Below are positions 17,653-25,441 of a DNA stretch of 41,112 nt, in pieces. The number at the start of each line of letters is the position of its first letter. Within the stretch, counting starts at the first letter, position 1. A model generated the notes under the pieces. It saw nothing but the letters and a program-made list of their open reading frames with translations, was not told the origin of the DNA and did no database searches. The translations under genes and the position numbers were made by a program. The DNA comes from a bacterium. GTDB taxonomy: Bacteria; Actinomycetota; Acidimicrobiia; Spongiisociales; UBA5794. The stretch lies in contig JAAELU010000006.1 in the NCBI GenBank assembly GCA_024226255.1, forward strand, positions 1 to 41,112. The letters are read 5' to 3'.

Positions 17653-17955
17653 ATGAAGCCCGAACACAAACAATCTGCCTTGAACCGACTCAAGACAGTC
17701 CGTGGCCACCTCGACGGTGTCATCCGTATGGTCGAGGAAGAGCGCTATTGCCCGGATGTGATGAAACAGGTGTCGGCCCTGCAGGGTTCACTAGAGAAGG
17801 TGAACCGGGTTCTCCTGCAGAACCATGTCGAAACCTGTGTGCTCGACGCCGTCGAGGAAGGTCGCTCCGGCGACGTTGTCGACGAACTCATGGAAACACT
17901 GCGGTATTCGCCCGGCGTCACCGGGATCACTCACCAGGAGGTAGAGACAATATGA
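17653..17955 (+). CDS. csoR: Copper-sensing repressor CsoR
   Basis: A 100-residue CsoR/RcnR-family repressor. The Cu(I) ligand set is intact: Cys33, His58 and Cys62, with exactly the spacing of the characterised CsoR (Cys, +25 His, +4 Cys). NRLKTVRGHLDGVIRMVEEE at the N-terminus is the conserved first helix. In the apo form the tetramer represses; Cu(I) binding releases DNA. GAAAGG precedes the ATG at 17653. The stop overlaps the copZ start (ATGA), so it is the first gene of csoR-copZ-copA, autoregulated through the operator at 17595. Confidence 0.95.
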   Translation: MKPEHKQSALNRLKTVRGHLDGVIRMVEEERYCPDVMKQVSALQGSLEKVNRVLLQNHVETCVLDAVEEGRSGDVVDELMETLRYSPGVTGITHQEVETI

Positions 17956-18161
17956 CCCAAGCCACCCTCAGCGTGCCCGACATCTCGTGCAATCACTGCA
18001 AGATGTCGATCGAAGGTGCCGTGAACGAGCTCGACGGCGTCGACAAGGTCGAGGTCGCCATTGACGACCGCACGGTCGACGTGTCGTTCGACTCCCCCAC
18101 CGACATGGACGCCATCGTCGCCGCCATCGAAGGACAGGGTTACGAGGTAGCCGCCTCCTAA
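17952..18161 (+). CDS. copZ: Copper chaperone CopZ
   Basis: A 69-residue heavy-metal-associated (HMA) domain protein. The ferredoxin-like fold is complete in length, and the metal site is ISCNHC (Cys10, Cys13). The usual Met of MxCxxC is replaced by Ile, a tolerated variation. It should carry Cu(I) in the cytosol to CopA and to CsoR. It overlaps csoR by four bases and lies 20 nt before copA. Confidence 0.93.
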   Translation: MTQATLSVPDISCNHCKMSIEGAVNELDGVDKVEVAIDDRTVDVSFDSPTDMDAIVAAIEGQGYEVAAS

Positions 18162-18181
18162 CACTGTTAAGGAACAGCCCA

Positions 18182-20326
18182 ATGAGTGAGAGTGTCGTCT
18201 TTGACGTCGAAGGAATGACCTGCGCGTCCTGCGCGCTGCGCATCGAACGTGTTCTCAACAAGCAGGACGGCGTCGATAGTGCGGTCGTCAACTTCGCCGG
18301 CCAGGAGGCACGAGCCGAGGTCAATGATCCAACGGCGCTGGCCGATGTCGAGGCGGCTATCGCCAAGATCGGCTATTCGATTCGCCAGCTAGAGGACGGT
18401 GAGCGGATATCGATCGTTGAGCGATATGCCGAAGAGACGCTGCAACAGCGGCGCAACTTCATTGGTGCAGCCATTCTCACTGTGCCGCTCGTCATACTGT
18501 CGATGTTCGGACCTGAGGGCCAGGGCTGGCGAGTCGTCCAGCTACTGCTGACGATCCCGATCGTCTTCTACTTTGGGGCACAGTTCCACACGATTGCCGC
18601 CAAACGGATTCGTGGTGGCGAGGTGACAATGGACACCCTCGTTTCGATCGGCACGCTGGCCGCGTTCTCCTATTCGCTGTGGGCACTTTTCGCCGACGAA
18701 CCTGTGTTCTTCGAAACGGCCGGAGTCATCGTTGCCCTCATCCTGTTGGGGCGGTTCTTTGAGGCCCGCGCCAAGGGCCGAGCGTCTGATGCCGTCTCTG
18801 CGCTGTTGAAACTTGCTGCCACGCAGGCCCGTCGTGTCCGCAACGGCGTTGAAGAGATCGTCGACCCCCTCGAACTTGCCCCTGGGGACGTTGTCGTTGT
18901 TCTCCCCGGCGAGAAGATCCCGGTTGACGGGACGATCTCTGCCGGCACATCAACGATTGATGAAGGCATGCTGACAGGTGAGTCCAAGCCCATCGACAGG
19001 ATCTCGGGCGACCGGGTTTTCGGCGCTACGGTCAACCTGCAGGGGCGCCTGGAGATCGAAGCCACTCACGTGGGCCCCAACACCGCCCTGGCCCGGATTG
19101 CCCGTATGGTCGAGGATGCCCAGGCCAGCAAAGCGCCGATCCAGAAACTTGCCGATCGTGTCGCCAGCATCTTCGTGCCGATCGTCATGGTTATCGCGGT
19201 TGGAGTCTTCGTCGGTTGGATGATCGCCAATGGCAACGTCTCCGAAGCGCTGCGCAACGCAGTCGCCGTTCTGATCATCGCCTGCCCGTGCGCCCTTGGT
19301 TTGGCCACACCGACGGCGATCATGGTCGGCAGCGGCCGTGGAGCCGAACTCGGGGTTCTGTTCAAGAACGCCGCAGTCTTTGAGCGAACCCATGAGGTCA
19401 CCACCGTCGTGTTCGACAAGACGGGCACCCTCACGCGCGGCGCCATGACGCTCTCCGATGTCTCCACCACCGAGCCCGAACAGCGGTTCCTGCAACTCGT
19501 CGGTTCTGTCGAGGCAGCCAGCTCTCATCCGATTGGCAAGGCAGTCGCGCTTGGGGCCGAAGAACGCGACGCCGAACTGCTTCCAGTGTCGGATCTCCAG
19601 GCCATCGCCGGTCATGGAGTCGTCGGCACCGTCGACGGGATCGAGGTCTCGGTCGGCAAACCCAAGTTGATGGCCGACATCGGTCTGATCGCATCGGACG
19701 CCCAAACGGACCTGCTGACCGAGCTCGAGAACCAAGGCAAGACGGCCTTTCTAGCCGGCTGGGACTCCGAGGTGCGAGGGGTTCTCGGCGTTGCCGACAC
19801 GGTTCGGGGAAGTTCGGCCGGCACGATCGCCACCCTTCGAGAGAAGGGGATCACCTCGGCCATGTTGACCGGCGACAACGCCCGTACTGCGCAGTCGATC
19901 GCAGACGAGATAGGCATCGAGCGGGTGATCGCAGGCGTTCTCCCCGACCAAAAGGCCGAGGAGATCGAGCGCCTTCGTGGCGCGGGCGAGATCGTGGGCT
20001 TCGTCGGCGATGGCATCAACGATGCCCCGGCTCTGGCGACTGCCGATCTCGGAATAGCAATCGGCACCGGCACCGATGTCGCCGTCGAGTCGGCCGACAT
20101 CGTTTTGATGAGTGGCGATCCGGCGCTGGTGACAACTGCAATGCACGTGGCCTCCTCGACGTATCGGACCATTCGCCAGAACCTGTTTTGGGCCTTCGGC
20201 TACAACGCGGCGGCCATTCCGCTTGCAGCAGCCGGCCTGCTGAGCCCGATGATCGCCGCCGGAGCAATGGCATTCAGCAGCGTGTCGGTCGTCACCAACT
20301 CACTGCGCCTGCGCCGCATCAGCTGA
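18182..20326 (+). CDS. copA: Copper-exporting P1B-type ATPase CopA
   Basis: A 714-residue P-type ATPase. One N-terminal HMA domain has GMTCASC (Cys14, Cys17), then eight predicted membrane helices. The transport site Cys368-Pro369-Cys370 lies in helix 6, typical of P1B-1 Cu(I) pumps. The phosphorylated Asp412 is in DKTGTLT, TGES is the dephosphorylation loop, the nucleotide-binding HP motif is in ASSHPIG, and [10 protein letters not shown] is the hinge. It pumps Cu(I) out of the cytosol. AAGGA precedes the ATG. It is the last gene of csoR-copZ-copA and is followed by a strong terminator. Confidence 0.96.
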   Translation: MSESVVFDVEGMTCASCALRIERVLNKQDGVDSAVVNFAGQEARAEVNDPTALADVEAAIAKIGYSIRQLEDGERISIVERYAEETLQQRRNFIGAAILTVPLVILSMFGPEGQGWRVVQLLLTIPIVFYFGAQFHTIAAKRIRGGEVTMDTLVSIGTLAAFSYSLWALFADEPVFFETAGVIVALILLGRFFEARAKGRASDAVSALLKLAATQARRVRNGVEEIVDPLELAPGDVVVVLPGEKIPVDGTISAGTSTIDEGMLTGESKPIDRISGDRVFGATVNLQGRLEIEATHVGPNTALARIARMVEDAQASKAPIQKLADRVASIFVPIVMVIAVGVFVGWMIANGNVSEALRNAVAVLIIACPCALGLATPTAIMVGSGRGAELGVLFKNAAVFERTHEVTTVVFDKTGTLTRGAMTLSDVSTTEPEQRFLQLVGSVEAASSHPIGKAVALGAEERDAELLPVSDLQAIAGHGVVGTVDGIEVSVGKPKLMADIGLIASDAQTDLLTELENQGKTAFLAGWDSEVRGVLGVADTVRGSSAGTIATLREKGITSAMLTGDNARTAQSIADEIGIERVIAGVLPDQKAEEIERLRGAGEIVGFVGDGINDAPALATADLGIAIGTGTDVAVESADIVLMSGDPALVTTAMHVASSTYRTIRQNLFWAFGYNAAAIPLAAAGLLSPMIAAGAMAFSSVSVVTNSLRLRRIS

Positions 20327-20342
20327 CGACGCCAGAAACGAA

Positions 20343-20375
20343 GAAGGCCGCAACTCGGAGAGAGCTGCGGCCTTC
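20343..20375. terminator. Bidirectional terminator between copA and the RRM gene
   Basis: A perfect ten-base-pair stem (GAAGGCCGCA at 20343-20352 with its complement at 20366-20375) around a 13-nt loop. It lies between two convergent genes and has short T/A-rich flanks on both sides, so it can serve both strands. Confidence 0.85.
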
Positions 20376-20399
20376 CTCAATCGTTGGACTATGGGCGAC

Positions 20400-20654
20400 C
20401 TAGCGGGAGCGCTCCTTGGCGACGTTGACCGTGAGATCACGGCCGTCGACGCTCTTGCCGTTGAGGGCTTCGATGGCTGCCGTCGCAGCTTCGGCGGTAC
20501 CCATTTCGACGAAACCGAAGCCTCGTGACCGGCCGGTATCGCGGTCGGTGATTACTGACGCCTTGGTCACTTCGCCATGCGGGGCGAAGAGATTGGCCAG
20601 ATCATCAGAGTTGGTACCAAATGTGAGGTTTCCCACATAGATGTTGGTGGACAT
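20400..20654 (-). CDS. Single-RRM RNA-binding protein
   Basis: An 84-residue protein that is just one RNA recognition motif. RNP2 is IYVGNL (residues 5-10) and RNP1 is RGFGFVEM (44-51), with the aromatic residues that stack on RNA. It resembles the short cyanobacterial and bacterial Rbp proteins, often induced by cold. The C-terminus is short and basic (KERSR). AAGGAGCAACA precedes the ATG. It probably binds single-stranded RNA in the cytosol; targets are unknown. Confidence 0.93.
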   Translation of the reverse strand: MSTNIYVGNLTFGTNSDDLANLFAPHGEVTKASVITDRDTGRSRGFGFVEMGTAEAATAAIEALNGKSVDGRDLTVNVAKERSR

Positions 20655-20848
20655 TGTTGCTCCTTAGCATTGAACCGTCTTTGGGCATTGGACGCCCGCT
20701 GGATGTGCGTAGGAGAGGCCGAAACAAAAGCTCGAACGGACCATGCAAGTCCCGCGTCGACTCCATTTGACGGAACGAGAGATGGAGCAGGCGCTGTGCG
20801 CTCATGGCGCACGCTGATGCGGCAATGATAGCCGTCCACTCCGTCGAT

Positions 20849-21115
20849 TCAGCCGATTCTCGATTTGGCGGAGATTTCACGGAAGCTCCACGCGCCTCTC
20901 TGGAGCGAGAACTCGAGAATCGCCTCGGTTGCTTTGTCGTCTCCGATGAACGATTGCCCGGGCGACATCCGCAGCATGAAGTCGCCAGAGACCATCTCAT
21001 CGACCAAGAACTGGAGGTTGCGGTCCGTCGTGATGACACCTTCATCCGAGCCGGGCAAAGACCCAATCTCGATGGAGCTCAGATCCCCGAGGCCGTACTC
21101 GATGATCCGGATCAA
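20849..21115 (-). CDS. Hypothetical small protein
   Basis: An 88-residue frame with codon use typical of the genome, starting at a TTG (21115); no recognised family. The frame stays open to about 21210 and reads like protein there too, but no standard start codon was found further upstream, so the gene may be 5'-truncated or start unusually. The antisense strand also has an open frame (20804-21172), judged less likely because its composition is less natural. Confidence 0.4.
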   Translation of the reverse strand: MIRIIEYGLGDLSSIEIGSLPGSDEGVITTDRNLQFLVDEMVSGDFMLRMSPGQSFIGDDKATEAILEFSLQRGAWSFREISAKSRIG

Positions 21116-21214
21116 CTTGTGGAATGGGCGACGACCGCCCGCAACGTGGCCCGGGCCGCCAAGAAGAAGTAGCCGTACGATTACATCGTCGGGGTCATCG
21201 TTCAGCCCAGCAGC

Positions 21215-21544
21215 TCAGGTGGCGCAGTTGACCGCAACGCTGAGCGCAGCGCAGATCTCACGCATCCTCTCATCGCTCAAGCGGCCCAGCCGTTGTGTCA
21301 ATGTTCCGACCGAAACACTCTCCACCGAGTCGAGGCTCACCACGGATTCTTTGGGGATCGGATCATCACCGGGTTCGAGTACGACCTCGCTTGCTAGCCC
21401 GCGGATTGTCGTTGTGCATGGAGCTATGACGGCTCGGCGCAGCCTGGGGATTGCAGCGTCACGTGACAGAACGACGACTGGCCGGCGAGAGACCTCCGGG
21501 AGCTCACACCACCACACCTCCCCCTGAGCTGGCAACTCCTTCAA
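21215..21544 (-). CDS. MazF/PemK-family toxin (endoribonuclease)
   Basis: A 109-residue protein with MazF/PemK features: GEVWWCELP at the start of the first strand, [10 protein letters not shown], then [11 protein letters not shown] and the C-terminal [11 protein letters not shown] strand. Active members cut mRNA or rRNA at short sequences. The apparent start is a TTG overlapping the stop codon of the upstream antitoxin (TTGA); no good ribosome-binding site is seen for it, so translation is probably coupled to the antitoxin and kept low. Confidence 0.87.
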   Translation of the reverse strand: MKELPAQGEVWWCELPEVSRRPVVVLSRDAAIPRLRRAVIAPCTTTIRGLASEVVLEPGDDPIPKESVVSLDSVESVSVGTLTQRLGRLSDERMREICAALSVAVNCAT

Positions 21545-21777
21545 GATGAGCCCGCCGCCTCACGGAACGACGCGAGATCACCCCACTCATCTTCTTCCTC
21601 GATTGGGTGCGTGTCGTAGACCGCATAGGCGGCGTCGATCTCGGCCGCTCGATTCTGGGTAACGAAAGCGGTGAGGGCCTCGTCAAGCAATGAAGCGTCA
21701 TTGCTTTGGGCACGCAGCCGCCGCGCTTCCTCGAGCAGCGCTTCATCCACTGTGGTGCTAACTCTGACTCTTGCCAT
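21541..21777 (-). CDS. Antitoxin of the MazF-like pair (ribbon-helix-helix type)
   Basis: A 78-residue protein. The N-terminal [19 protein letters not shown] matches the strand-helix of a ribbon-helix-helix DNA-binding domain, and the acidic C-terminus ([12 protein letters not shown]) is the usual toxin-binding tail. It should neutralise the MazF-like toxin and repress its own promoter. The ATG at 21777 is chosen; one at 21795 would add six residues. It overlaps the toxin gene by four bases. Confidence 0.82.
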   Translation of the reverse strand: MARVRVSTTVDEALLEEARRLRAQSNDASLLDEALTAFVTQNRAAEIDAAYAVYDTHPIEEEDEWGDLASFREAAGSS

Positions 21778-22205
21778 GCCACAACCATGCCACACTCGTG
21801 CTACGAGTGCTAGCCCTACGTACTGGGAGCAACCTCACGCCAACAGGCCGTGGCCCGGGCCAGCGTACGCAAATGTCACCAGAGGCGAAGGGTCGGACAG
21901 CGAGCGCCGAGGTGCCGGTTTTCACCCCAGGCATCTACCAGGCTCTCGAATACGGCGTGTGGATGTTCGGGTGGTGGACCACCCTCGAGGTCATCGATGG
22001 GAAACCGGTTGTGTATATCTGGGCCGGGCAGATAGCCGGATAACTCCAACACCGAGGCGTACACGTCTCCCGATCCTGGCCGCACAACCAGATAGGCGAC
22101 GAACCCGACTCACGGTGCGAAGTAGCGCATGAGGTGTTCCCGTTCCCGGACACTCGGCGGAATGCGCGTTATCCCCAGTATCAGGGCGATCGGGGCGATA
22201 GCCAC
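21778..22205. other. 428-bp gap with no supported gene
   Basis: Between the antitoxin start and the uridine-kinase stop no gene is well supported. Two overlapping weak frames, one per strand (plus 21873-22043; minus 21876-22085), compete and neither has a ribosome-binding site or a known family. The gap holds one copy of the dispersed repeat (21860-21882) and may be decayed DNA. Confidence 0.5.
21860..21882 (-). repeat. Dispersed 23-bp repeat, copy 1
   Basis: The most diverged copy: 19 of 23 bases match copy 2, with the core AAATGTCACCAG identical. On the minus strand it contains the TGG-TGA end of a weak open frame. Confidence 0.6.
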
Positions 22206-22895
22206 TCAGGCTGACGGGATGCGCAGCAGCCTGGGTGCAGCAGGGTTGTTGTTATCGATGAGGACATCAGCGCGCCGTTCGGGATGCACCAACGACACGT
22301 AGAGCTCTTGTCCTGGCAGGTATCGCTCCCGATACCGGAGCTCAGTGATGGCTGTGGTGCCAAAGAGCGCCAGGTCACGGTCGAGGGCTCGGGCCAGACT
22401 GATCGTCGGGTCGACCTGGAGGAACACAGACAAGTCCCAACATTCCTCCAGTTCAGGTCTGAGAAGGAAGACACCGTCGAAGAGCAACACCGTACCGGGA
22501 CGAACCCGGGTCGGAGCTTCGTCGATTGCCTGGTCGGTGCGGAAGTCGAAGATCCGGGTGCGCACGCAGGTTTCACCAGCCCGCCCCAGTGGATCGAGCA
22601 GAAGACTTCGGAGAGCCGGGTAGTCGAACGAGTCCTCGTAGTAACTGCGCGCCGGCTGGTCGTTGGAGCGGCGGCGACGCACCGCAGCCGGGTGATGGAA
22701 CCCGTCGATCGACACTCGCAGTATTGGGACACCATTCCTTCGGAGAACCTGTGCCAGCTCGGCGGCCAGGGTCGTCTTACCAGCAGCATCGATTCCGTCG
22801 ATCGCGACGCGCACCTCGCCTTGCTTCGACCTTCCTCCGACAATGGTCGCAAGACGGCCAAGCACCTCATCGCGAACAGCACTGTGCGTCACCAC
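22206..22895 (-). CDS. Uridine-kinase-like P-loop kinase
   Basis: A 229-residue protein of the uridine kinase/phosphoribulokinase group. The Walker A motif is GIDAAGKTT (about residues 33-41), the substrate-side motif SIDGFHHP is at about 62-69, LLFDGVFLLRPEL is the Walker B-like strand, and a lid-like RYRERYLPGQELY follows. Family members phosphorylate uridine or a similar alcohol with ATP. The substrate cannot be fixed from sequence; the GFHHP variation is common in actinobacterial members of unknown specificity. It stands alone on the minus strand. Confidence 0.8.
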   Translation of the reverse strand: MVTHSAVRDEVLGRLATIVGGRSKQGEVRVAIDGIDAAGKTTLAAELAQVLRRNGVPILRVSIDGFHHPAAVRRRRSNDQPARSYYEDSFDYPALRSLLLDPLGRAGETCVRTRIFDFRTDQAIDEAPTRVRPGTVLLFDGVFLLRPELEECWDLSVFLQVDPTISLARALDRDLALFGTTAITELRYRERYLPGQELYVSLVHPERRADVLIDNNNPAAPRLLRIPSA

Positions 22896-23169
22896 TGACC
22901 TAAGCTTACGGTTCGGAGAACCGCCCTTCGAGGTGCCGCTCTGCGCTATTCGATCGGTTGCTCGTTATGGCGCCATATCTGGTGATCGGCGTGCAATCGT
23001 TGGCCCAGGCCTGAGGCAACAAGCAGACGAGTGGAGTCAGCCGTCCCGGTATTCCAGTTGGCCCATCAATCGGTTCTTTCGGCGTCTTCTGAACTCGCAG
23101 CAGCATCTCGGGCCAACAGCCAGTTACACCGTCCTCCCGACACTTCCTTATGGGCTGCTAGGTGAGCAG

Positions 23170-23352
23170 CTAGCTGTCGTCGGATTCCTTGGTTGATGTC
23201 CAGGAGTTGAGAGCAAGAATCACGAAGGCAGCGCTCAGAACGATGAATGCGACGCTCGCCCTCGTCCCGCCAAGAAGGCCTGCGATGCCTGCGATCAAGA
23301 AAGAGGCGGCGGCTATCAGGTACATCACCGCTGCTCTACGACGAGAACTCAT
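23170..23352 (-). CDS. Small two-helix membrane protein
   Basis: A 60-residue protein with two hydrophobic helices (MYLIAAASFLIAGIAGLL and ASVAFIVLSAAFVILAL) separated by a short Gly-Gly-Thr-Arg loop, with a charged C-terminus. The ATG at 23352 has GGAAAGGATG upstream and is preferred; a start at 23427 would add a 25-residue hydrophilic tail. It is the last gene of the membrane-protein/regulator operon. Function unknown. Confidence 0.7.
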   Translation of the reverse strand: MSSRRRAAVMYLIAAASFLIAGIAGLLGGTRASVAFIVLSAAFVILALNSWTSTKESDDS

Positions 23353-23471
23353 ATCGTCATCCTTTCCGGTATCGGTAGCCTGATTCGCTTTGGGTTCTTG
23401 GTCGGTCGGTGGCGAGGTGTTGAACATCTTGGGGATCGACTTTCGTCAACATGTTGGTGGTTTCTGTGTCT

Positions 23472-23792
23472 TCATGGCTCGGGTAGATCGTCGAGTGCTG
23501 CCTGCATGATGTTTCGGTACGTCTGGAAGGCGGTTCGCCCCCGCTCGGTGAGCGAGATGGTGGTGTGAGGCTTGCGACCACGGAACTCCTTGTCGATCTT
23601 CACATATCGATGTTCCTCGAGTTTGCGGAGGTGGGTCGCGAGGTTTCCCCAGGTGAGTCCGGTGGCGTTCACGAGGAACGTTGCGTCAGCGGCTTCGACG
23701 ACATAGAGCTGAGTGATTAGCTTCAGCCGGGCCGGAGCATGGACTACCGGATCGATGTTCGAGAGGGGATCTGTTTGGCCGCTGGGCGCCAT
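23472..23792 (-). CDS. Winged-helix transcriptional regulator (HTH_34 type)
   Basis: A 106-residue winged-helix protein. The pattern IDPVVHAPARLKLITQL, FLVNATGLTWGNLATHLRKL and GRKPHTTISLTERGR matches the small MarR/ArsR-like regulators often paired with membrane proteins. It lies three bases after the upstream membrane-protein gene, so it is coexpressed with it. The perfect palindrome at 24469 before that gene is its likely autoregulatory operator. The inducer is unknown. Confidence 0.87.
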   Translation of the reverse strand: MAPSGQTDPLSNIDPVVHAPARLKLITQLYVVEAADATFLVNATGLTWGNLATHLRKLEEHRYVKIDKEFRGRKPHTTISLTERGRTAFQTYRNIMQAALDDLPEP

Positions 23793-23795
23793 TGC

Positions 23796-24443
23796 TCACA
23801 CCGTGGCAGGGTGTTGCGGAAGCGGGTGGCTTCTCAGCACTGCCATGAATCTGGCAATGCCGCCGATGAAGATGACCGCCGCCGCGGCCCCAAACACGAT
23901 CGGGTAGCCGTGATGTGTGGCGAGGTCCTCGCGCCACAGCCACTCCCCAATCAACGTTGCAATCGCCAGCATCAAGCCGTACAGGTAGTAGCGGGGGATG
24001 CCGGTCACATGGGCGGCGCCGGAAAACCCCACGAGTACAACGATGCCGAGGCCGAGTGGATAGCCGATGCTGCCGCTACCGAGATCGAGCCAGTCCATCT
24101 GCACTCCAATCGCCGCGACTGCCCCCAGGACCGCCGCGAGCACGTTCACAATCAGCATGACGATGCTGAGCTTGCGCAACCGCCTGCGTCGGTCAGTTCC
24201 GAAGCGGACGGTTCCAACCCGCGGATTGACGACGCGGAGGCGAACGATCCGTATCACCAGGTACACAGCCAGCCAGAACGGAAGGAAGATAACCACACTC
24301 CAGAAGTCGCCCATCGTCTCACTAAGCAGAGGAGCGACCGCAAACATGGTGAAGAAGGCGGCAATCCACACATCCCACAACCCATCGTCCGTCACGGTCC
24401 GGAACGTGCGCTGTTCGAGAGCTTCCAGGTCATGGTCTGTCAT
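23796..24443 (-). CDS. Six-helix membrane protein of the regulator operon
   Basis: A 215-residue integral membrane protein with about six hydrophobic helices (for example VVIFLPFWLAVYLVIRIV and GIVVLVGFSGAAHV) and a basic loop RFGTDRRRRLRKL after the second. It is not assigned to a transporter family. It is the first gene of a three-gene minus-strand operon with an HTH_34-type regulator and a tiny membrane protein. The regulator may sense a membrane state that this protein affects, which is inference. Confidence 0.75.
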   Translation of the reverse strand: MTDHDLEALEQRTFRTVTDDGLWDVWIAAFFTMFAVAPLLSETMGDFWSVVIFLPFWLAVYLVIRIVRLRVVNPRVGTVRFGTDRRRRLRKLSIVMLIVNVLAAVLGAVAAIGVQMDWLDLGSGSIGYPLGLGIVVLVGFSGAAHVTGIPRYYLYGLMLAIATLIGEWLWREDLATHHGYPIVFGAAAAVIFIGGIARFMAVLRSHPLPQHPATV

Positions 24444-24468
24444 TAGTCGACTCCCGGTGATCCCAAAG

Positions 24469-24487
24469 AACTTTGATTCTCAAAGTT
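24469..24487. promoter_or_regulatory. Perfect operator palindrome before the membrane-protein operon
   Basis: AACTTTGA and its complement TCAAAGTT flank a 3-nt centre. This AT-rich site is striking in a GC-rich genome. A -10-like GATAAT (minus strand, 24488-24493) abuts it, and the operon start codon is 26 bp downstream, the normal place for a repressor. The regulator at 23472 is the likely binder. Confidence 0.75.
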
Positions 24488-24815
24488 ATTATCCTCCGCT
24501 GACCGGGTGCTGTCAAGACGGCATGGCGTCCCCGGATGAGTTGACGACGGTTCTGCAGAGCCTCGCAGGTCTGGCGCGCCGAGCTGAGGCCACCGGGCAA
24601 CACATGTATTGCCGGATGTCCGCCTAGCCAACACGCTCAGCTCAACCAGCCCCTCGATCTGGAAGGACATGCGGGAAGATGGCTGCAGCGGCTAGGCAAA
24701 ACCCGCCCAGATCACTCACCACGAGGAGCAACATCGAGCACCCACCCGCGACCTCGAGCCGGCAATCTGGGTGTCTTGAGTTTCGCGACCTCCTGCCATC
24801 GCGCGGTGGAGCGCG
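24488..24815. other. 328-bp gap with no supported gene
   Basis: Beyond the -10-like hexamer at 24488-24493, nothing firm is seen. A 34-codon plus-strand frame (24523-24627) reads as helical peptide but has no ribosome-binding site. The region looks like a gene remnant or untranslated DNA. Confidence 0.45.
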
Positions 24816-24838
24816 CCAGTGCGCACAAATGTCACCAG
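24816..24838 (-). repeat. Dispersed 23-bp repeat, copy 2
   Basis: It matches copy 3 at 22 of 23 bases. It lies three bases beyond the stop codon of the four-helix membrane protein (24842-25303) and includes the palindromic TGCGCA. Confidence 0.7.
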
Positions 24839-24841
24839 AAC

Positions 24842-25303
24842 TCAGCCCTGGATAACGTGCTGCCTGGTTTCGTCGATTGGTAGATACCGCTTAGCGAATC
24901 TCGGAATAGCGGTGCGCCCGACAAACCACGCAATGAGCGCCGGGATCGTCACTCCGGCCACGCCTTCGGGAAACGTCCCACCCGTCCGGCTGACGGCGAC
25001 AGCCACAACAAGGCCAAGGCCGCCAACTATCGCACACAGATACATCAGTGCTCGTGCCATATCGTGGTTTGCCTCACGCCAAGTGCTTCCGCCGGTTACG
25101 GCACTGGCTGTGAGCGCACCGAAGAGAAGACCAAGGGCTGCACCTACCGGTGCGCTGTAGATGGCTCCGAGTCCACCGATGAGTGACCATCGTCCCCGCG
25201 GGTCAAGGACCACAAGAAAGAGAACGCCATAGAGCGAACCAGCGATGGTTCCGATTGCGATACCCCACAGGAAGCCTCGCGCCACGATTCGGGGTGTGAG
25301 CAT
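24842..25303 (-). CDS. Four-helix membrane protein, unknown
   Basis: About 153 residues from the ATG at 25303. Four hydrophobic helices (FLWGIAIGTIAGSLYGVLF, GAIYSAPVGAALGLLFGAL, LMYLCAIVGGLGLVVAVAV, VTIPALIAWFVG) and a basic C-terminus. A longer frame to 25387 exists but adds an unlikely N-terminus. No family recognised; it stands between two copies of the dispersed repeat. Confidence 0.65.
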   Translation of the reverse strand: MLTPRIVARGFLWGIAIGTIAGSLYGVLFLVVLDPRGRWSLIGGLGAIYSAPVGAALGLLFGALTASAVTGGSTWREANHDMARALMYLCAIVGGLGLVVAVAVSRTGGTFPEGVAGVTIPALIAWFVGRTAIPRFAKRYLPIDETRQHVIQG

Positions 25304-25418
25304 GCAGCAATTATGGCCCAGATTCAGGTATGAGCACTCACCAAAGCCAGGTTCAGAAGGATCAGGCGAACTCGGCCTCGCAACCATTAGGCATCACGCC
25401 ACCGCGCTGTCACGTGGG

Positions 25419-25441
25419 CCACTGCGCACAAATGTCACCAG
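25419..25441 (-). repeat. Dispersed 23-bp repeat, copy 3
   Basis: It differs from copy 2 at one base. It overlaps the final Trp codon and TGA stop of the DUF2207 gene, so the repeat supplies the gene's end. Confidence 0.7.

Noticed and set aside
20804-21172. Plus-strand 122-codon frame ending in a Lys-rich tail
   Set aside because: Composition is less natural than the overlapping minus frame; neither is certain, and only the minus one was listed.
21873-22085. Two overlapping weak frames in the gap after the antitoxin
   Set aside because: No ribosome-binding site or family match; both use sequence near the dispersed repeat.
24523-24627. 34-residue plus-strand peptide frame
   Set aside because: Too short, no ribosome-binding site, no family; possibly a decayed gene end.
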